This document shows, in pieces, positions 8,845 through 17,716 of a stretch of DNA of 64,000 bases. Numbering within the stretch: the stretch's first letter is position 1; each line of letters begins with the position of its first letter. A program made the translations under genes and the position numbers. This DNA comes from Burkholderia sp. 9120 (GTDB taxonomy: Bacteria > Pseudomonadota > Gammaproteobacteria > Burkholderiales > Burkholderiaceae): contig NZ_JQNA01000002.1 of NCBI RefSeq assembly GCF_000745015.1, positions 248,001 through 312,000 of the forward strand. The letters are read 5' to 3'. The notes below the pieces were generated by a model. The model ran no database searches. It had not been told where the DNA came from and worked only from the letters and a program-made list of their open reading frames with translations.

Positions 8845-10005
8845 TTACATGCCGCCGACGTTCTCGATGGCTCGGGCAAGTGCGTCTACGACATGCATTT
8901 GCTGGTCGTTCGTCAGGCCGATCCACAATGGCAGGCGGATCAGACGGCTGGCCATGTCGTCCGTTACGGGAAGTGGGCCGTGCGATCGTCCGAGGCGTTG
9001 ACCGCCCGGCGCCGAATGAAGCGGAACATAGTGAAACACAGCGTGAATGCCCTTAGCCTTCAGCGAACTCAGAACGTGCTGCCGGTCGGCCGCCTTGTCC
9101 AGAATCACGTAGTACATATGGCCGTTGTGTGCGCACTCGGAGGGAATAACCGGGCGCCTTAACGCCCCGGCCGTCTCAAGCCGGGAAAGCAACGTGTGAT
9201 AGTTATCCCAGAGCGCAAGCCGGCGACGCGTGAGATCCGTGGCCTCTTCGAGTTGCGCGCATAGAAACGCCGCAGTCAGTTCGCTCGGCAAGAAAGAAGA
9301 ACCGATCGACTGCCAGGTGTATTTGTCGACCTCGCCGCGGAAAAAGCGGCTGCGGTCAGTGCCTTTCTCACGAATGATTTCAGCCCGCAGGCGCAAATCT
9401 TCACGATTGACAAGCAGAGCCCCGCCTTCACCGCTGATAACGTTCTTTGTCTCGTGAAAACTGTACGCGCCGAGCTGGCCCAGTGCCCCTAACGTCCGAC
9501 CCTTGTAAGTCGCCATCACGCCTTGAGCAGCGTCTTCGATGACGAAAAGGCCATGGCGTTCGGCAATGGCCAGCAAGGTGTCCATTTCACACGCCACGCC
9601 CGCGTAGTGGACCACGGCGATCGCGCGGGTTCGCGGCGTGATCGCCGCCTCGACCAGCCGTTCATCGAGATTGAGTGTGTCCTGTCTGATATCGACAAAT
9701 ACCGGCACCGCACCGCGCAAGGCGAATGCATTGGCCGTCGACACGAACGTGTACGACGGCATGATGATCTCATCGCCGGGTTGCAGGTCCAGCAACAGCG
9801 CAGCCATCTCAAGCGCGGCCGTGCATGAGTGGGTGAGCAAGGCCTGCAGCGATCCTGTGCCTTCCTCCAGCATGGTGTGACACCGTTCGGTGAACGGTCC
9901 GTCGCCAGCGAGGTGCCCTTGTGAGTGCGCCTGCGTGATGTACGTTAATTCTTTGCCCGTCATGTACGGACGATTGAACGGAATCGCGAATGAAGGAGCA
10001 GTCAT
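8845..10005 (-). CDS. rffA: dTDP-4-amino-4,6-dideoxygalactose transaminase (RffA/WecE)
   Basis: A 386-residue PLP aminotransferase of the DegT/DnrJ/EryC1 fold. It aligns along its length with my memory of E. coli WecE: MPSYTFVSTANAF, HYAGVACEMDT, EDAAQGVM, SFHETKN and IREKGT are all shared. The PLP lysine should be Lys187 and the pyridine-nitrogen Asp is Asp158. The known reaction is dTDP-4-keto-6-deoxy-D-glucose plus glutamate to dTDP-4-amino-4,6-dideoxy-D-galactose. The operon also has a formyltransferase and a polyprenyl-phosphate GT2, suggesting the amino sugar is formylated and put on a lipid carrier. There is an 8-nt gap after the methyltransferase gene. Ordinary enterobacterial-antigen partners are not in view. 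Confidence 0.88.
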   Translation of the reverse strand: MTAPSFAIPFNRPYMTGKELTYITQAHSQGHLAGDGPFTERCHTMLEEGTGSLQALLTHSCTAALEMAALLLDLQPGDEIIMPSYTFVSTANAFALRGAVPVFVDIRQDTLNLDERLVEAAITPRTRAIAVVHYAGVACEMDTLLAIAERHGLFVIEDAAQGVMATYKGRTLGALGQLGAYSFHETKNVISGEGGALLVNREDLRLRAEIIREKGTDRSRFFRGEVDKYTWQSIGSSFLPSELTAAFLCAQLEEATDLTRRRLALWDNYHTLLSRLETAGALRRPVIPSECAHNGHMYYVILDKAADRQHVLSSLKAKGIHAVFHYVPLHSAPGGQRLGRSHGPLPVTDDMASRLIRLPLWIGLTNDQQMHVVDALARAIENVGGM

Positions 10006-10013
10006 GATTAATC

Positions 10014-10886
10014 TCAGCGGTTCTTTTGGGCAACAATCAGCAGGGAGCCACCAAATGGTATGCGCAGGCCCCGCCGTATAAATGCGCTTTCGAGGCTCAT
10101 TGCGCCTTCAAGAATACCGTTGGTCAAGCGGCCGAGCCGAAGGTCGGCCGTCATGTCGTAATCGGCATCGTCGACGCGGGGACGCCGCCGGGTCAGATAC
10201 ATCAGCGGAAACAGCAGACTGACGAACGACGTCATCAATCGGACGGTGTACCCGGCGTTCTGCAACTTCTGACGCATTTCCGCAGCGCGGTAACGCCTCA
10301 CGTGGCAAACCTGCTCGTCCTGTTGACTCCACATGAATGGATGCTGTGGGACGGTAATGATCAACTGCCCTTCTGGTGCGAGGGCACGATGCATTTCCGC
10401 GAGGACGCGCTCGTCCTCTTCAATGTGTTCGAGCACGTCGAATGCGCCCATCACGTTGAATTCGCCGTCGAACGGAATGTGCCGCGCATCCATTTGATAG
10501 AACGAAGCGTGCGGCACGCGCCGGGAAGCAAACGCCAGAGCGTCCGCGTAGATTTCCGTTGCGGAGAATTTCGTGGCCGGAAATGCGTTGGCGAGTCCCG
10601 CCAGCACGTAGCCCGTGCCGCAGCCGACCTCGCAGAAGTGCGCGGCGGGCGTCATGTATGGCGACGCGGCCCAGACGATGAGCCGATTGCGCGCCCGGAA
10701 CCAGAAGTTGCGCTCCTCCACTTCGGCAAGGCGCTCGAAATATTCCGGACGAAAGCCACTAGTCGCATTCGACAGGGTCGGACTCAAAGAAAGAACACCC
10801 TCCACCGTAGGCGCGGTTGCGCCGCAAGCGTCGCAATGCCACGCGTCGTTCACGTTGGCGTCCCCACATCTTGGACAAACTTTCAT
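10014..10886 (-). CDS. SAM-dependent methyltransferase with N-terminal zinc ribbon
   Basis: A 290-residue protein from the ATG at 10886, whose ATGA overlaps the stop of the GtrA gene; an in-frame extension upstream lies inside that gene and is not used. A zinc ribbon (CPRCG and CDACG, residues 4-23) is followed by a class I methyltransferase domain with motif I EVGCGTGYVLAGL near 90 and MGAFDVLEHIEED near 150. The C-terminal half has a hydrophobic patch (SFVSLLFPLMYL). Such proteins occur in glycan clusters, acting on sugars or lipid-linked glycans. Its exact target is unknown; by position it may methylate the product sugar or the carrier-linked intermediate (inference). Confidence 0.8.
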   Translation of the reverse strand: MKVCPRCGDANVNDAWHCDACGATAPTVEGVLSLSPTLSNATSGFRPEYFERLAEVEERNFWFRARNRLIVWAASPYMTPAAHFCEVGCGTGYVLAGLANAFPATKFSATEIYADALAFASRRVPHASFYQMDARHIPFDGEFNVMGAFDVLEHIEEDERVLAEMHRALAPEGQLIITVPQHPFMWSQQDEQVCHVRRYRAAEMRQKLQNAGYTVRLMTSFVSLLFPLMYLTRRRPRVDDADYDMTADLRLGRLTNGILEGAMSLESAFIRRGLRIPFGGSLLIVAQKNR

Positions 10887-11284
10887 TCCTGTTCCACAAA
10901 AGACCGGCTGGATGCCGGGAAGACCCATAGGCGTTGTGCGACAAACATGAAAGCGGCGACCACAACAATCATGACGGCTTGCACGAGTCGATCTGAAACA
11001 TGATAGCGATCCACGAATATCATCATTGCCACCAGGTTGATGCCGTAGGCGGCGCAATAAGCCGCAAGATAGCGAATGAATGTCGATCCATTCTGCCCGC
11101 TGTGCTGGAACGACCATTTCTTGTTAAAGAAGAAGGTTTGACCGATTCCTAGCGCGAACAGGCCGGTCATTGCGACTTTGTGCCCAATACCCATACTCGT
11201 GGCCAAGAGATACAGCACATATAGAACGGCGTTGGAGGCGATGCCAACTATCACGAATCTTGCCAGTTGCCTGCTTGTCTGCAT
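10883..11284 (-). CDS. GtrA family flippase-like membrane protein
   Basis: A 133-residue protein from ATG 11284 with GGATAG upstream, starting 7 nt after the formyltransferase stop. It has four predicted membrane helices and the typical GtrA beginning (RFVIVGIASNAVLYVLY) plus FFFNKKWSF in the middle. GtrA proteins are thought to flip undecaprenyl-phosphate-linked sugars from the inner to the outer leaflet. Here it should work with the GT2 enzyme at 12167-13135. The four-base ATGA overlap with the methyltransferase gene suggests translational coupling. Confidence 0.85.
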   Translation of the reverse strand: MQTSRQLARFVIVGIASNAVLYVLYLLATSMGIGHKVAMTGLFALGIGQTFFFNKKWSFQHSGQNGSTFIRYLAAYCAAYGINLVAMMIFVDRYHVSDRLVQAVMIVVVAAFMFVAQRLWVFPASSRSFVEQE

Positions 11285-11291
11285 GGAACGG

Positions 11292-12170
11292 CTATCCGAA
11301 ACGCGTGCGAAAGCGTTCGAGCGGCAGCAACGATGCGCCGGTCTCACCGTCGATCAGTTCAGTCACGCGAAGCAGGCCTTCACCGCAAACCACGACGGGA
11401 CAGGCATCTTCCATCCAGATCACTTTTCCAGCTTCGCGGTTTTCAACCCGAACATCCGGCAATGGTTGCGCGGCGAGTACGCGCGCGGATTCACCGTTGA
11501 CCAGCGTATGAGCGCCCTTGTAGGGTGAGCCCACCGCATCGACAAAGCGAGCCAACCAGGTCGCCGGGCGCTCCCACTGCATCCAGTAATCTTCGTCGTC
11601 TCGCCAGAGACTGAAGCTCGCCAGGCTCTCATCCTGGGGAATCGCTGTAAGCGGGCCACCACCCGCCAATTGCCGCAGCACGCATTCCGCTGTCTCGCGG
11701 TAGTTCGCGGCAACGAGATCGACGGCACGGGCGATCGTGCAGGGGTACTGGATGCGCGTACTCGACTGCGCGAGTATCGGCCCCGCGTCGTATTGTTCTG
11801 CGCCCTGCAACGCGGTGACGCCGATCTGTTCCTCGCCGTTGATCAGGCAGGATACAAGCGGATTGAATCCACGATAGCGCGGCAACAGCGAATCATGGAA
11901 AACAATCAGCCGCTCGGCCGGAAAATCAATCATCCAGCGCCACGAAACGGCCATTGCGAAATCAGTGTCGATCGTGAGCTCGGGCGTGCGTTCGCGCGTG
12001 CGCAATCCATATTGCTCGCACAGGCCGGCAATTTCGTCGTGGTAATCGTTGTCCAGTGAAGCGTCCCGGCCGATCACCACGAGTTCGAACAAGGGGTGAA
12101 ATTGCGCGATGAGATCGGCAAGCAGCGTATAGCCCTTCTTCGTCATCAGGAAGAGTGTGAGCTTTTTCAC
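11292..12170 (-). CDS. Formyltransferase-family protein (sugar N-formyltransferase candidate)
   Basis: A 292-residue protein with a GTG start overlapping the GT2 stop (GTGA). It has the Formyl_trans core: FHDSLLPRYRG at 91-101 and YDAGPILAQ at 127-135, so catalytic His92 and Asp128 are present. The Asn two residues before the His in methionyl-tRNA and sugar formyltransferases is Val90 here. The C-terminal part resembles the Fmt/ArnA accessory fold. Next to an RffA-type aminotransferase, the likely substrate is an amino-dideoxyhexose nucleotide (formyl from N10-formyl-THF). It is unlikely to be the housekeeping Fmt because of the sugar context and the altered motif. Confidence 0.78.
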   Translation of the reverse strand: MKKLTLFLMTKKGYTLLADLIAQFHPLFELVVIGRDASLDNDYHDEIAGLCEQYGLRTRERTPELTIDTDFAMAVSWRWMIDFPAERLIVFHDSLLPRYRGFNPLVSCLINGEEQIGVTALQGAEQYDAGPILAQSSTRIQYPCTIARAVDLVAANYRETAECVLRQLAGGGPLTAIPQDESLASFSLWRDDEDYWMQWERPATWLARFVDAVGSPYKGAHTLVNGESARVLAAQPLPDVRVENREAGKVIWMEDACPVVVCGEGLLRVTELIDGETGASLLPLERFRTRFG

Positions 12171-13135
12171 TTGACCGCGCCCTCTACGCGGTTCGGCGCG
12201 ACCTGCTCTTCAGAACGGTTCAGTACGCTGGCAATCGCATAGGCGGGCCGACCCATGCTGCGAAAGTGCATGCGAGCCAGATATTCACCGATCATGCCAA
12301 GCGCAAACAACTGGGCGCCGGAAAAGATGGCGATGATCGACGCAAGAAACGGGAAACCGGGAACAGTGGTCCGATCGATGAAGTAGCGGGCAAGCACGTA
12401 ACAGAACAGCACAATTCCGAAGGCGGTGAAACCAAAGCCGACAAAGCTGGCAATCTGCAGCGGCACAGTACTGAAGCCGGTCACCATGTTCATCGCATGG
12501 GTGAAGAGCTTGCGAAGGGTGTAGTTGGACACGCCGACAGCGCGCGGATCGTGCCGAACCATGACGTGCGTGAAGCGCGTGGTGCCCCATGTCAGGAGAA
12601 CGTCGATCGACACGAACGGGCTTTGGTACGCGACGAAAGCGTCCCGCAAACCAGTACGGAACGCACGAAATGCGCTGACGTGGCGCGCGGTCTGCGCGCC
12701 CATTGCATTCTGCAGCGCGATTTTGGTGACGATCGACGCCTTGTCGCGCAGAAAACTGTGCTGCTCGCGTTCGGGTGCACCGTAGACGACGTCAAATCCA
12801 GCCTCGAGTTGGGCGAGGAGTCGCGGGATTTCCTCTGGAGGATGCTGCAAGTCGTCGTCCAGCGTGACGACCACCGGGTAGTTTGCTGCCCGGATGCCAC
12901 ACAGCAGCGCGTTGTGTTGACCATAATTCCGGCTGAGCCGGATGCCCTTTACCTGCGGATGACTTGCCGCGAGCGCTTCTATTACGGTCCAGGACGTGTC
13001 GAGTCCGCCATCTTCCACGAAGATAATTTCATGGCGTTCCGCGGCCCGCTGAAGGACGGGCATCAGCCGCTCGACCAAAGGCTGAAGCGTTGCTGCGGAG
13101 CGGTATACGGGGACGACAACGGAAATTCCTTGCAT
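12167..13135 (-). CDS. GT2 polyprenyl-phosphate glycosyltransferase (ArnC/GtrB-like)
   Basis: A 322-residue family 2 glycosyltransferase. It has the N-terminal VVVPVYRS strand, FVEDGGLDTS near 39, the metal-binding acidic cluster LDDDLQHPP at 92-100, and two C-terminal membrane helices (about 230-255 and 270-295). This is the ArnC/GtrB/DPM1 arrangement: a nucleotide sugar is joined to undecaprenyl phosphate at the cytoplasmic face. It is the first gene of the glycan operon, starting at ATG 13135 with AGGA upstream, and its stop overlaps the formyltransferase start. The donor is inferred from neighbours to be a 4-amino or 4-formamido-dideoxyhexose nucleotide. Confidence 0.87.
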   Translation of the reverse strand: MQGISVVVPVYRSAATLQPLVERLMPVLQRAAERHEIIFVEDGGLDTSWTVIEALAASHPQVKGIRLSRNYGQHNALLCGIRAANYPVVVTLDDDLQHPPEEIPRLLAQLEAGFDVVYGAPEREQHSFLRDKASIVTKIALQNAMGAQTARHVSAFRAFRTGLRDAFVAYQSPFVSIDVLLTWGTTRFTHVMVRHDPRAVGVSNYTLRKLFTHAMNMVTGFSTVPLQIASFVGFGFTAFGIVLFCYVLARYFIDRTTVPGFPFLASIIAIFSGAQLFALGMIGEYLARMHFRSMGRPAYAIASVLNRSEEQVAPNRVEGAVK

Positions 13136-13654
13136 CGAAATCCTGTTTGTAGATTGCCGATTCGATTTTGTTCGAACGTGTGTTCCCTTCGAGATGGGGA
13201 ACCGGTTAGAGTTCGAGGGCCCGGCGAGCGCACCCGTTTTCTGGTGGGCGACCGTTCAGCAACGGGGCGCGCCTATCGAAGTCTCTGACGTGCTGAAAAA
13301 CCGGCATTTTGGTCGGGTATTTTACACGGCACGCGAACGGTGCGATCGCACGCCTGACAAAATGCTGAATGGACCTTCGAGGGCGATGTCTAACGGGTCG
13401 CAAGAGATCCGCGCGGCCCCCACGGTGGTCTCGGATTGTCCATTTGCCGCCATGCGAGGCGCGGGCGCGTCGCTATGTCGGCCGAGGTCATCACAACGGC
13501 CGCCGGCCCGCGACTTTCGGCAACGGAACGGGCAGCGCCCTCGTCTGTTTGGGCCTATAGGTTTGGGTTCATAGTCTTCGCTGTGATGGATCGAGCCGGA
13601 CGCCACACGCCGCCGGACCCTTGCTCTTGCCACTGAACTGGGCCGGCTCTTCCC
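13136..13654. other. Intergenic region of 519 bp with no convincing gene
   Basis: This stretch lies upstream of the glycan operon and downstream of the penicillin-binding protein gene. It holds several overlapping open frames on both strands, but none has a good ribosome site or recognisable protein pattern. It must contain the glycan operon promoter; no clear -35/-10 pair was seen. No strong terminator was found for the penicillin-binding protein gene. Confidence 0.5.
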
Positions 13655-16192
13655 TCAAGGTGAAGCATTACCGCCCGTCGGCGCATTCGCCGATGCGCCG
13701 CCCGTGTCCGGCGACCCGATATCGTCCGGTGTGGGTGTAGGCGAGGAAGCGGCTTCGCCATTGCCGCGCGCTTCGCCGTCGACCGGTCCGCTCGCCGCCA
13801 CCGGCGCCGATGCCGATGCAGGCATGCCAAGCAACGGCGGCAACGCGCGCGGCTCGGTCGCCGCAGCGGACGCCGCCGATACGGAAGACGCCGAAGACAC
13901 CGAAGCCCCTGAAGACGCCGCCGTCGAAGCCCCCGCCACCACCGCCGGCGCCGGCGCCGCACGACGCGTCGTATTGCGCGTCACGACCGGCGCCTCAGGC
14001 TTTTCAGGCGACGACAACACCTGCTGGAACCAGTCACGCAAGCGGCCGGTGCGCTCGGCAAACCAGCCCGGCTCCTGCTCCGTCGCGAACTTCACGCGGC
14101 TGTCCACCAGCTTCGAGCGCTGCGCGCGCTGGAAGAAATCGCCGACGATCGGCAGCGCGCTATGCGCTCCCTGCCCCCAGTAGTCGCTGCGCAAGGTCAC
14201 GCGGCTGTCGTTGAAGCCGACCCACGCGCCCGCCACGAGTTGCGGATGAATCAGGATGAACCAGCCGTCCGCGTTGCCCTGCGTCGTGCCCGTCTTGCCC
14301 GCGACATCCCCGCGTACGCCGAAGCGGCTGCGAATGCTCGATCCGGTGCCCCGATTCACGACGTCGCGCATGATGTCGATCAGCATGCGGTCCGCGTCGG
14401 CGGGCAGTTCCTGTTTCGGCGACACCGGCGCGAACTCGGCCAGCACATCGCCCTTGCGGTTTTCTATGCGCGTGACCATGACCGGCTCCACGTAGCCGCC
14501 GAGGTTGGCGATCGTGCCGTAGGCCGAGACCATTTCTTTTAGCGTGACCGGGCTCGTGCCCAGCGCGAGCGACGGCACCGGGTCCAGTTCGCTGTCCCGC
14601 ACACCCATCGCGCGGGCGAGTCGTGCGACCTTGTTCGGGCCGACCGTTTCCATCAGTTGCGCGGTGATGCGGTTGCGCGAAAACGCCAGACCGTCGCGCA
14701 GGCTGATCGAGCGGTCGCTCGGTTCGTCCTCGTCGTTCGGACGCCAGACTTCGCCGCCGGCCAACTGGATTTCAACGGGCTTGTCGACGAACGTGTCGGT
14801 CGGCTTCGCGCCCGCTTCGAAGGCTGCCGCATAGACGAACGGCTTGAAAGTCGAACCCGGTTGACGACGTGCCTGCTGCACGTGATCGAACGGGTCCTGG
14901 GTGAAGTCGCGGCTGCCGACCCATGCCCTGATCTGCCCGTTACGCGGGTCCATCGCCAGAAAATCGGCTTGCACGCGCGTCTTGGTTTCGCACAGCGACT
15001 GCACGAAGCCGCGGTCGGATGAGACCTGCTTCAATGCGTCCGCGTCGCTCAGGCCGGTGCTTTTCGCGGCCTGATACTCCGGCGTTTCGCGCAGGAAGGT
15101 TTGCAACAGATCACGGCCGTTCGAGCAGCCCGAGCGCGTGCCCCACGCCGAATTGGCGATGCCCTGCAACTGGTTGCCCTGCAGCGTCACCGCCTGGGTG
15201 GCCATGGTCTGCAGACGCGAATCGATCGTGGTGCGCACGACGAGGCCGTCGGCATAGAGGTTGTAGTCGTTGCGATCGGCCCACGCGGCGAGCCACTTGC
15301 GCAGCTGTTGCGCGAAGTGCGGCGCGGGGCCCGGCGGCTCGGTCTGACGCTCGAAATCGATCCGCAACGGCTTGCGCTGCAGCGTCTGAAAGGCGGCGGG
15401 CGTCAGCTTGCCGTACTTGACCATTTGACCGAGCACCGTATTGCGCCGCTGCAACGCGCGCTCGGGATTCAGCACCGGGTTGTAGTAGCTGTTGCCCTTG
15501 AGCATGCCGGTGAGCGTCGCGCTTTCCAGCACGGTCAGGTCGGACGCCGATTTGTCGAAATAGGTGCGCGCCGCCATCTCGATGCCGTACGCGTTATAGA
15601 GGAACGGCACCGTGTTCAGGTAGGTCTCGAGAATCTCGTCCTTGGTGTAGAGCGCCTCGATCTTGAAGGCCGTGATCGCTTCCTTGATCTTGCGGGTCAG
15701 CGTCGGCGCGCGGCCGATTTCGTCCGGATACAGATTGCGCGCGAGCTGCTGCGTGATCGTCGAGCCGCCCTGGCGGTCGCCGGAAAACGTATGCAGCGCC
15801 GCCGATGCCGTGCGGCGCCAGTCGAGGCCCCAATGCTGGTAGAAGCGGTGATCTTCGGTGGCGATCAGCGCGTTCACCACGTTCGGCGAAATGTCCTTGA
15901 GCTTGACCCACTCGCGGTTGGACGGCTTGAATTCGGCCAGCAGCTTGCCGTCCGCCGACAGAATCTGCGCCGGCTGCTCGATCTTGGCCTTGCGAATATC
16001 GCCGATGCTGGGCGTGAACGGAATCAGCACCAGCACGTACAGCACCAGCAGCAACGGACTGGCCGCAACGGCCCACGCGAGGCCGCGCCGGGTCGGATGG
16101 CGCACATGCCACATGGCCCGCGCGATAGGCGCGTTCACTCGGGTAAGGCCTTTGTCCAAGGCCGCCAGGAGGGGGGTGATCAGGCGCGTCAA
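13655..16192 (-). CDS. mrcA: Penicillin-binding protein 1A, class A (transglycosylase/transpeptidase)
   Basis: An 845-residue bifunctional peptidoglycan synthase when read from a TTG at 16192. The start is uncertain: an internal GTG or the ATG at 16114 would still precede the membrane anchor at about 38-60. The glycosyltransferase domain has EDHRFYQHWG (Glu113) and QGGSTITQQLARNLY at 141-155. The transpeptidase has the SxxK motif GSTFKPF (Ser447, Lys450), SRN at 505-507 and KTGT at 633-636. An extra segment with two Cys (356, 401) sits between the domains. The tail after about 735 is Ala/Ser/Pro-rich low complexity. It works at the inner membrane in wall synthesis and is divergent from fabV. 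Confidence 0.92.
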   Translation of the reverse strand: MTRLITPLLAALDKGLTRVNAPIARAMWHVRHPTRRGLAWAVAASPLLLVLYVLVLIPFTPSIGDIRKAKIEQPAQILSADGKLLAEFKPSNREWVKLKDISPNVVNALIATEDHRFYQHWGLDWRRTASAALHTFSGDRQGGSTITQQLARNLYPDEIGRAPTLTRKIKEAITAFKIEALYTKDEILETYLNTVPFLYNAYGIEMAARTYFDKSASDLTVLESATLTGMLKGNSYYNPVLNPERALQRRNTVLGQMVKYGKLTPAAFQTLQRKPLRIDFERQTEPPGPAPHFAQQLRKWLAAWADRNDYNLYADGLVVRTTIDSRLQTMATQAVTLQGNQLQGIANSAWGTRSGCSNGRDLLQTFLRETPEYQAAKSTGLSDADALKQVSSDRGFVQSLCETKTRVQADFLAMDPRNGQIRAWVGSRDFTQDPFDHVQQARRQPGSTFKPFVYAAAFEAGAKPTDTFVDKPVEIQLAGGEVWRPNDEDEPSDRSISLRDGLAFSRNRITAQLMETVGPNKVARLARAMGVRDSELDPVPSLALGTSPVTLKEMVSAYGTIANLGGYVEPVMVTRIENRKGDVLAEFAPVSPKQELPADADRMLIDIMRDVVNRGTGSSIRSRFGVRGDVAGKTGTTQGNADGWFILIHPQLVAGAWVGFNDSRVTLRSDYWGQGAHSALPIVGDFFQRAQRSKLVDSRVKFATEQEPGWFAERTGRLRDWFQQVLSSPEKPEAPVVTRNTTRRAAPAPAVVAGASTAASSGASVSSASSVSAASAAATEPRALPPLLGMPASASAPVAASGPVDGEARGNGEAASSPTPTPDDIGSPDTGGASANAPTGGNASP

Positions 16193-16384
16193 TCTAGCTT
16201 ACCGTCTGCTGGGAAAGGCGCAATCCTACCAAGACGCCGGGCGGCGGCTGGTTTTTTGCGTTTTTTGGGCGGCCGTGCGGCCGGTGGTGGCGCGCTTTAA
16301 CGTGCTTTGGCTCGCTGTAACCGGCTTTGGATGGCCGGGAACAGCGGTGCACAGACGCCATGCCGGCAAACAATCGAGGCCTAC

Positions 16385-16390
16385 TATAAT
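16385..16390 (+). promoter_or_regulatory. Candidate -10 box for fabV
   Basis: A perfect TATAAT lies 28 bp before the fabV start codon. The sequence at the expected -35 distance (about 16361-16367, TGCCGGC) matches the consensus poorly, so strength is uncertain or an activator is used. The fabV ribosome site (AGAGG, 7 nt before the ATG) follows at about 16407. Confidence 0.5.
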
Positions 16391-16417
16391 GTCGGCAATT
16401 CCGACAAGAGGTGCTTC

Positions 16418-17614
16418 ATGATCATCAAACCGCGCGTGCGTGGCTTCATCTGTGTTTCGACCCATCCGACCGGCTGCGAAGCCAACGTTCGCGAACAGAT
16501 CGACTACGTCAAGGCACGCGGCCCCATCGCCAACGGCCCGAAGAAGGTGCTCGTGATCGGCGCATCCACCGGCTACGGCCTCGCCGCCCGCATCAGCGCC
16601 GCGTTCGGCGCCGACGCCGCCACGCTCGGCGTGTTCTTCGAGCGCGCCGGCAGCGAAACCAAGGCCGGCACGGCAGGCTGGTACAACACCGCCGCGTTCG
16701 AGAAATTCGCCACGGCGCAAGGCCTGTATGCGACGAGTATCAATGGCGACGCGTTCTCCGACGAAGTCAAGCAACGCACGATCGACGTCATCAAGCGCGA
16801 TCTCGGCCAGGTCGATCTGGTGATCTACAGTCTCGCTGCGCCGAAGCGCAAGCATCCGACGAGCGGCGAAGTGTTCAGCTCCACGCTGAAGCCGATCGGC
16901 AAGTCCGTGACGTTCCGCGGCATCGACACCGACAAGGAAGTCATCAAGGAAACGGTCCTCGAACCCGCCACGCAGGCTGAGATCGACGACACCGTCGCGG
17001 TGATGGGCGGCGAAGACTGGCAGATGTGGATCGACGCGCTGCTCGAAGCCGGCGTGCTCGCCGACGGCGCGAAGACCACGGCGTTCACCTACCTCGGCGA
17101 GAAGATCACGCACGACATCTACTGGAACGGTTCGATTGGCGCGGCCAAGAAAGACCTCGACCAGAAGGTGCTGGGCATTCGCGAAAAGCTCGCGGCCCAC
17201 GGCGGCGATGCGCGCGTTTCCGTGCTCAAGGCGGTCGTCACGCAGGCCAGTTCCGCGATTCCGATGATGCCGCTGTATCTGTCGCTGCTCTTCAAGGTCA
17301 TGAAGGAGAAAGGCACGCACGAAGGCTGCATCGAGCAGGTGTATGGCCTTTACAAGGACAGCCTGTACGGCGCGGCGCCGCATCTCGACGATGAAGGCCG
17401 TTTGCGCGCGGATTACAAGGAACTCGACGCGGACGTGCAGGCGCGAGTGCAAGCGCTGTGGGGCCAGGTGACGAACGACAATATCTACGAACTCACGGAT
17501 TTCAGCGGCTATAAGACGGACTTTTTGCGTCTGTTCGGCTTTGAGATCGCGGGCGTGGATTATGAGGCGGATGTGAATCCGGATGTGGCGATTCCGGGGT
17601 TGGTGCAGGTTTGA
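16418..17614 (+). CDS. fabV: Trans-2-enoyl-CoA/ACP reductase FabV
   Basis: A 398-residue NADH-dependent enoyl reductase that completes the fatty-acid elongation cycle. The FabV active-site pattern Y-x8-K is present as Tyr235 and Lys244 ([10 protein letters not shown]), the same positions known for Burkholderia mallei FabV. The NADH-binding segment [16 protein letters not shown] is at 44-59. The start is ATG 16418, just after AGAGG; a longer in-frame reading from 16307 is rejected because the conserved N-terminus [10 protein letters not shown] begins here. FabV enzymes tolerate triclosan far better than FabI (established for the family). Confidence 0.96.
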   Translation: MIIKPRVRGFICVSTHPTGCEANVREQIDYVKARGPIANGPKKVLVIGASTGYGLAARISAAFGADAATLGVFFERAGSETKAGTAGWYNTAAFEKFATAQGLYATSINGDAFSDEVKQRTIDVIKRDLGQVDLVIYSLAAPKRKHPTSGEVFSSTLKPIGKSVTFRGIDTDKEVIKETVLEPATQAEIDDTVAVMGGEDWQMWIDALLEAGVLADGAKTTAFTYLGEKITHDIYWNGSIGAAKKDLDQKVLGIREKLAAHGGDARVSVLKAVVTQASSAIPMMPLYLSLLFKVMKEKGTHEGCIEQVYGLYKDSLYGAAPHLDDEGRLRADYKELDADVQARVQALWGQVTNDNIYELTDFSGYKTDFLRLFGFEIAGVDYEADVNPDVAIPGLVQV

Positions 17615-17620
17615 TCGGGG

Positions 17621-17691
17621 CGGGGGTGCGCTGCAATGCTTTGCTTTGCTTTGCTTTGCTTTGCTTTGTGCTGCGCGGACACCCCCGTTTT
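17621..17691 (+). terminator. Hairpin with T-run after fabV, loop made of a pentanucleotide repeat
   Basis: CGGGGGTG (17621-17628) pairs perfectly with CACCCCCG (17680-17687), followed by TTTT. CGC/GCG inside can extend the stem. The loop contains the TTGCT repeat. It lies between the convergent fabV and the small exported protein gene, so it probably ends fabV transcription. The loop is unusually long for an intrinsic terminator. Confidence 0.55.
17637..17668. repeat. TTGCT pentanucleotide tandem repeat
   Basis: Five exact TTGCT units at 17641-17665 are flanked by a partial unit on each side (TGCT before, TTG after), about six copies in all. A simple repeat of this kind can change copy number by slippage. 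It lies in a non-coding hairpin loop between convergent genes, so any effect would be on termination rather than reading frame. Confidence 0.9.
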
Positions 17692-17716
17692 GTGGGTTTG
17701 CGGATGAATTCATAAC

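Noticed and set aside
13194..13633. Overlapping frames in the gap between the glycan operon and the penicillin-binding protein gene
   Set aside because: Frames on both strands overlap, with poor starts and no recognisable protein features.
16226..17713. A 495-codon open frame opposite fabV, starting in lysine/serine-rich repeats
   Set aside because: It begins in the pentanucleotide repeat and runs antisense to fabV; no ribosome site or domain.
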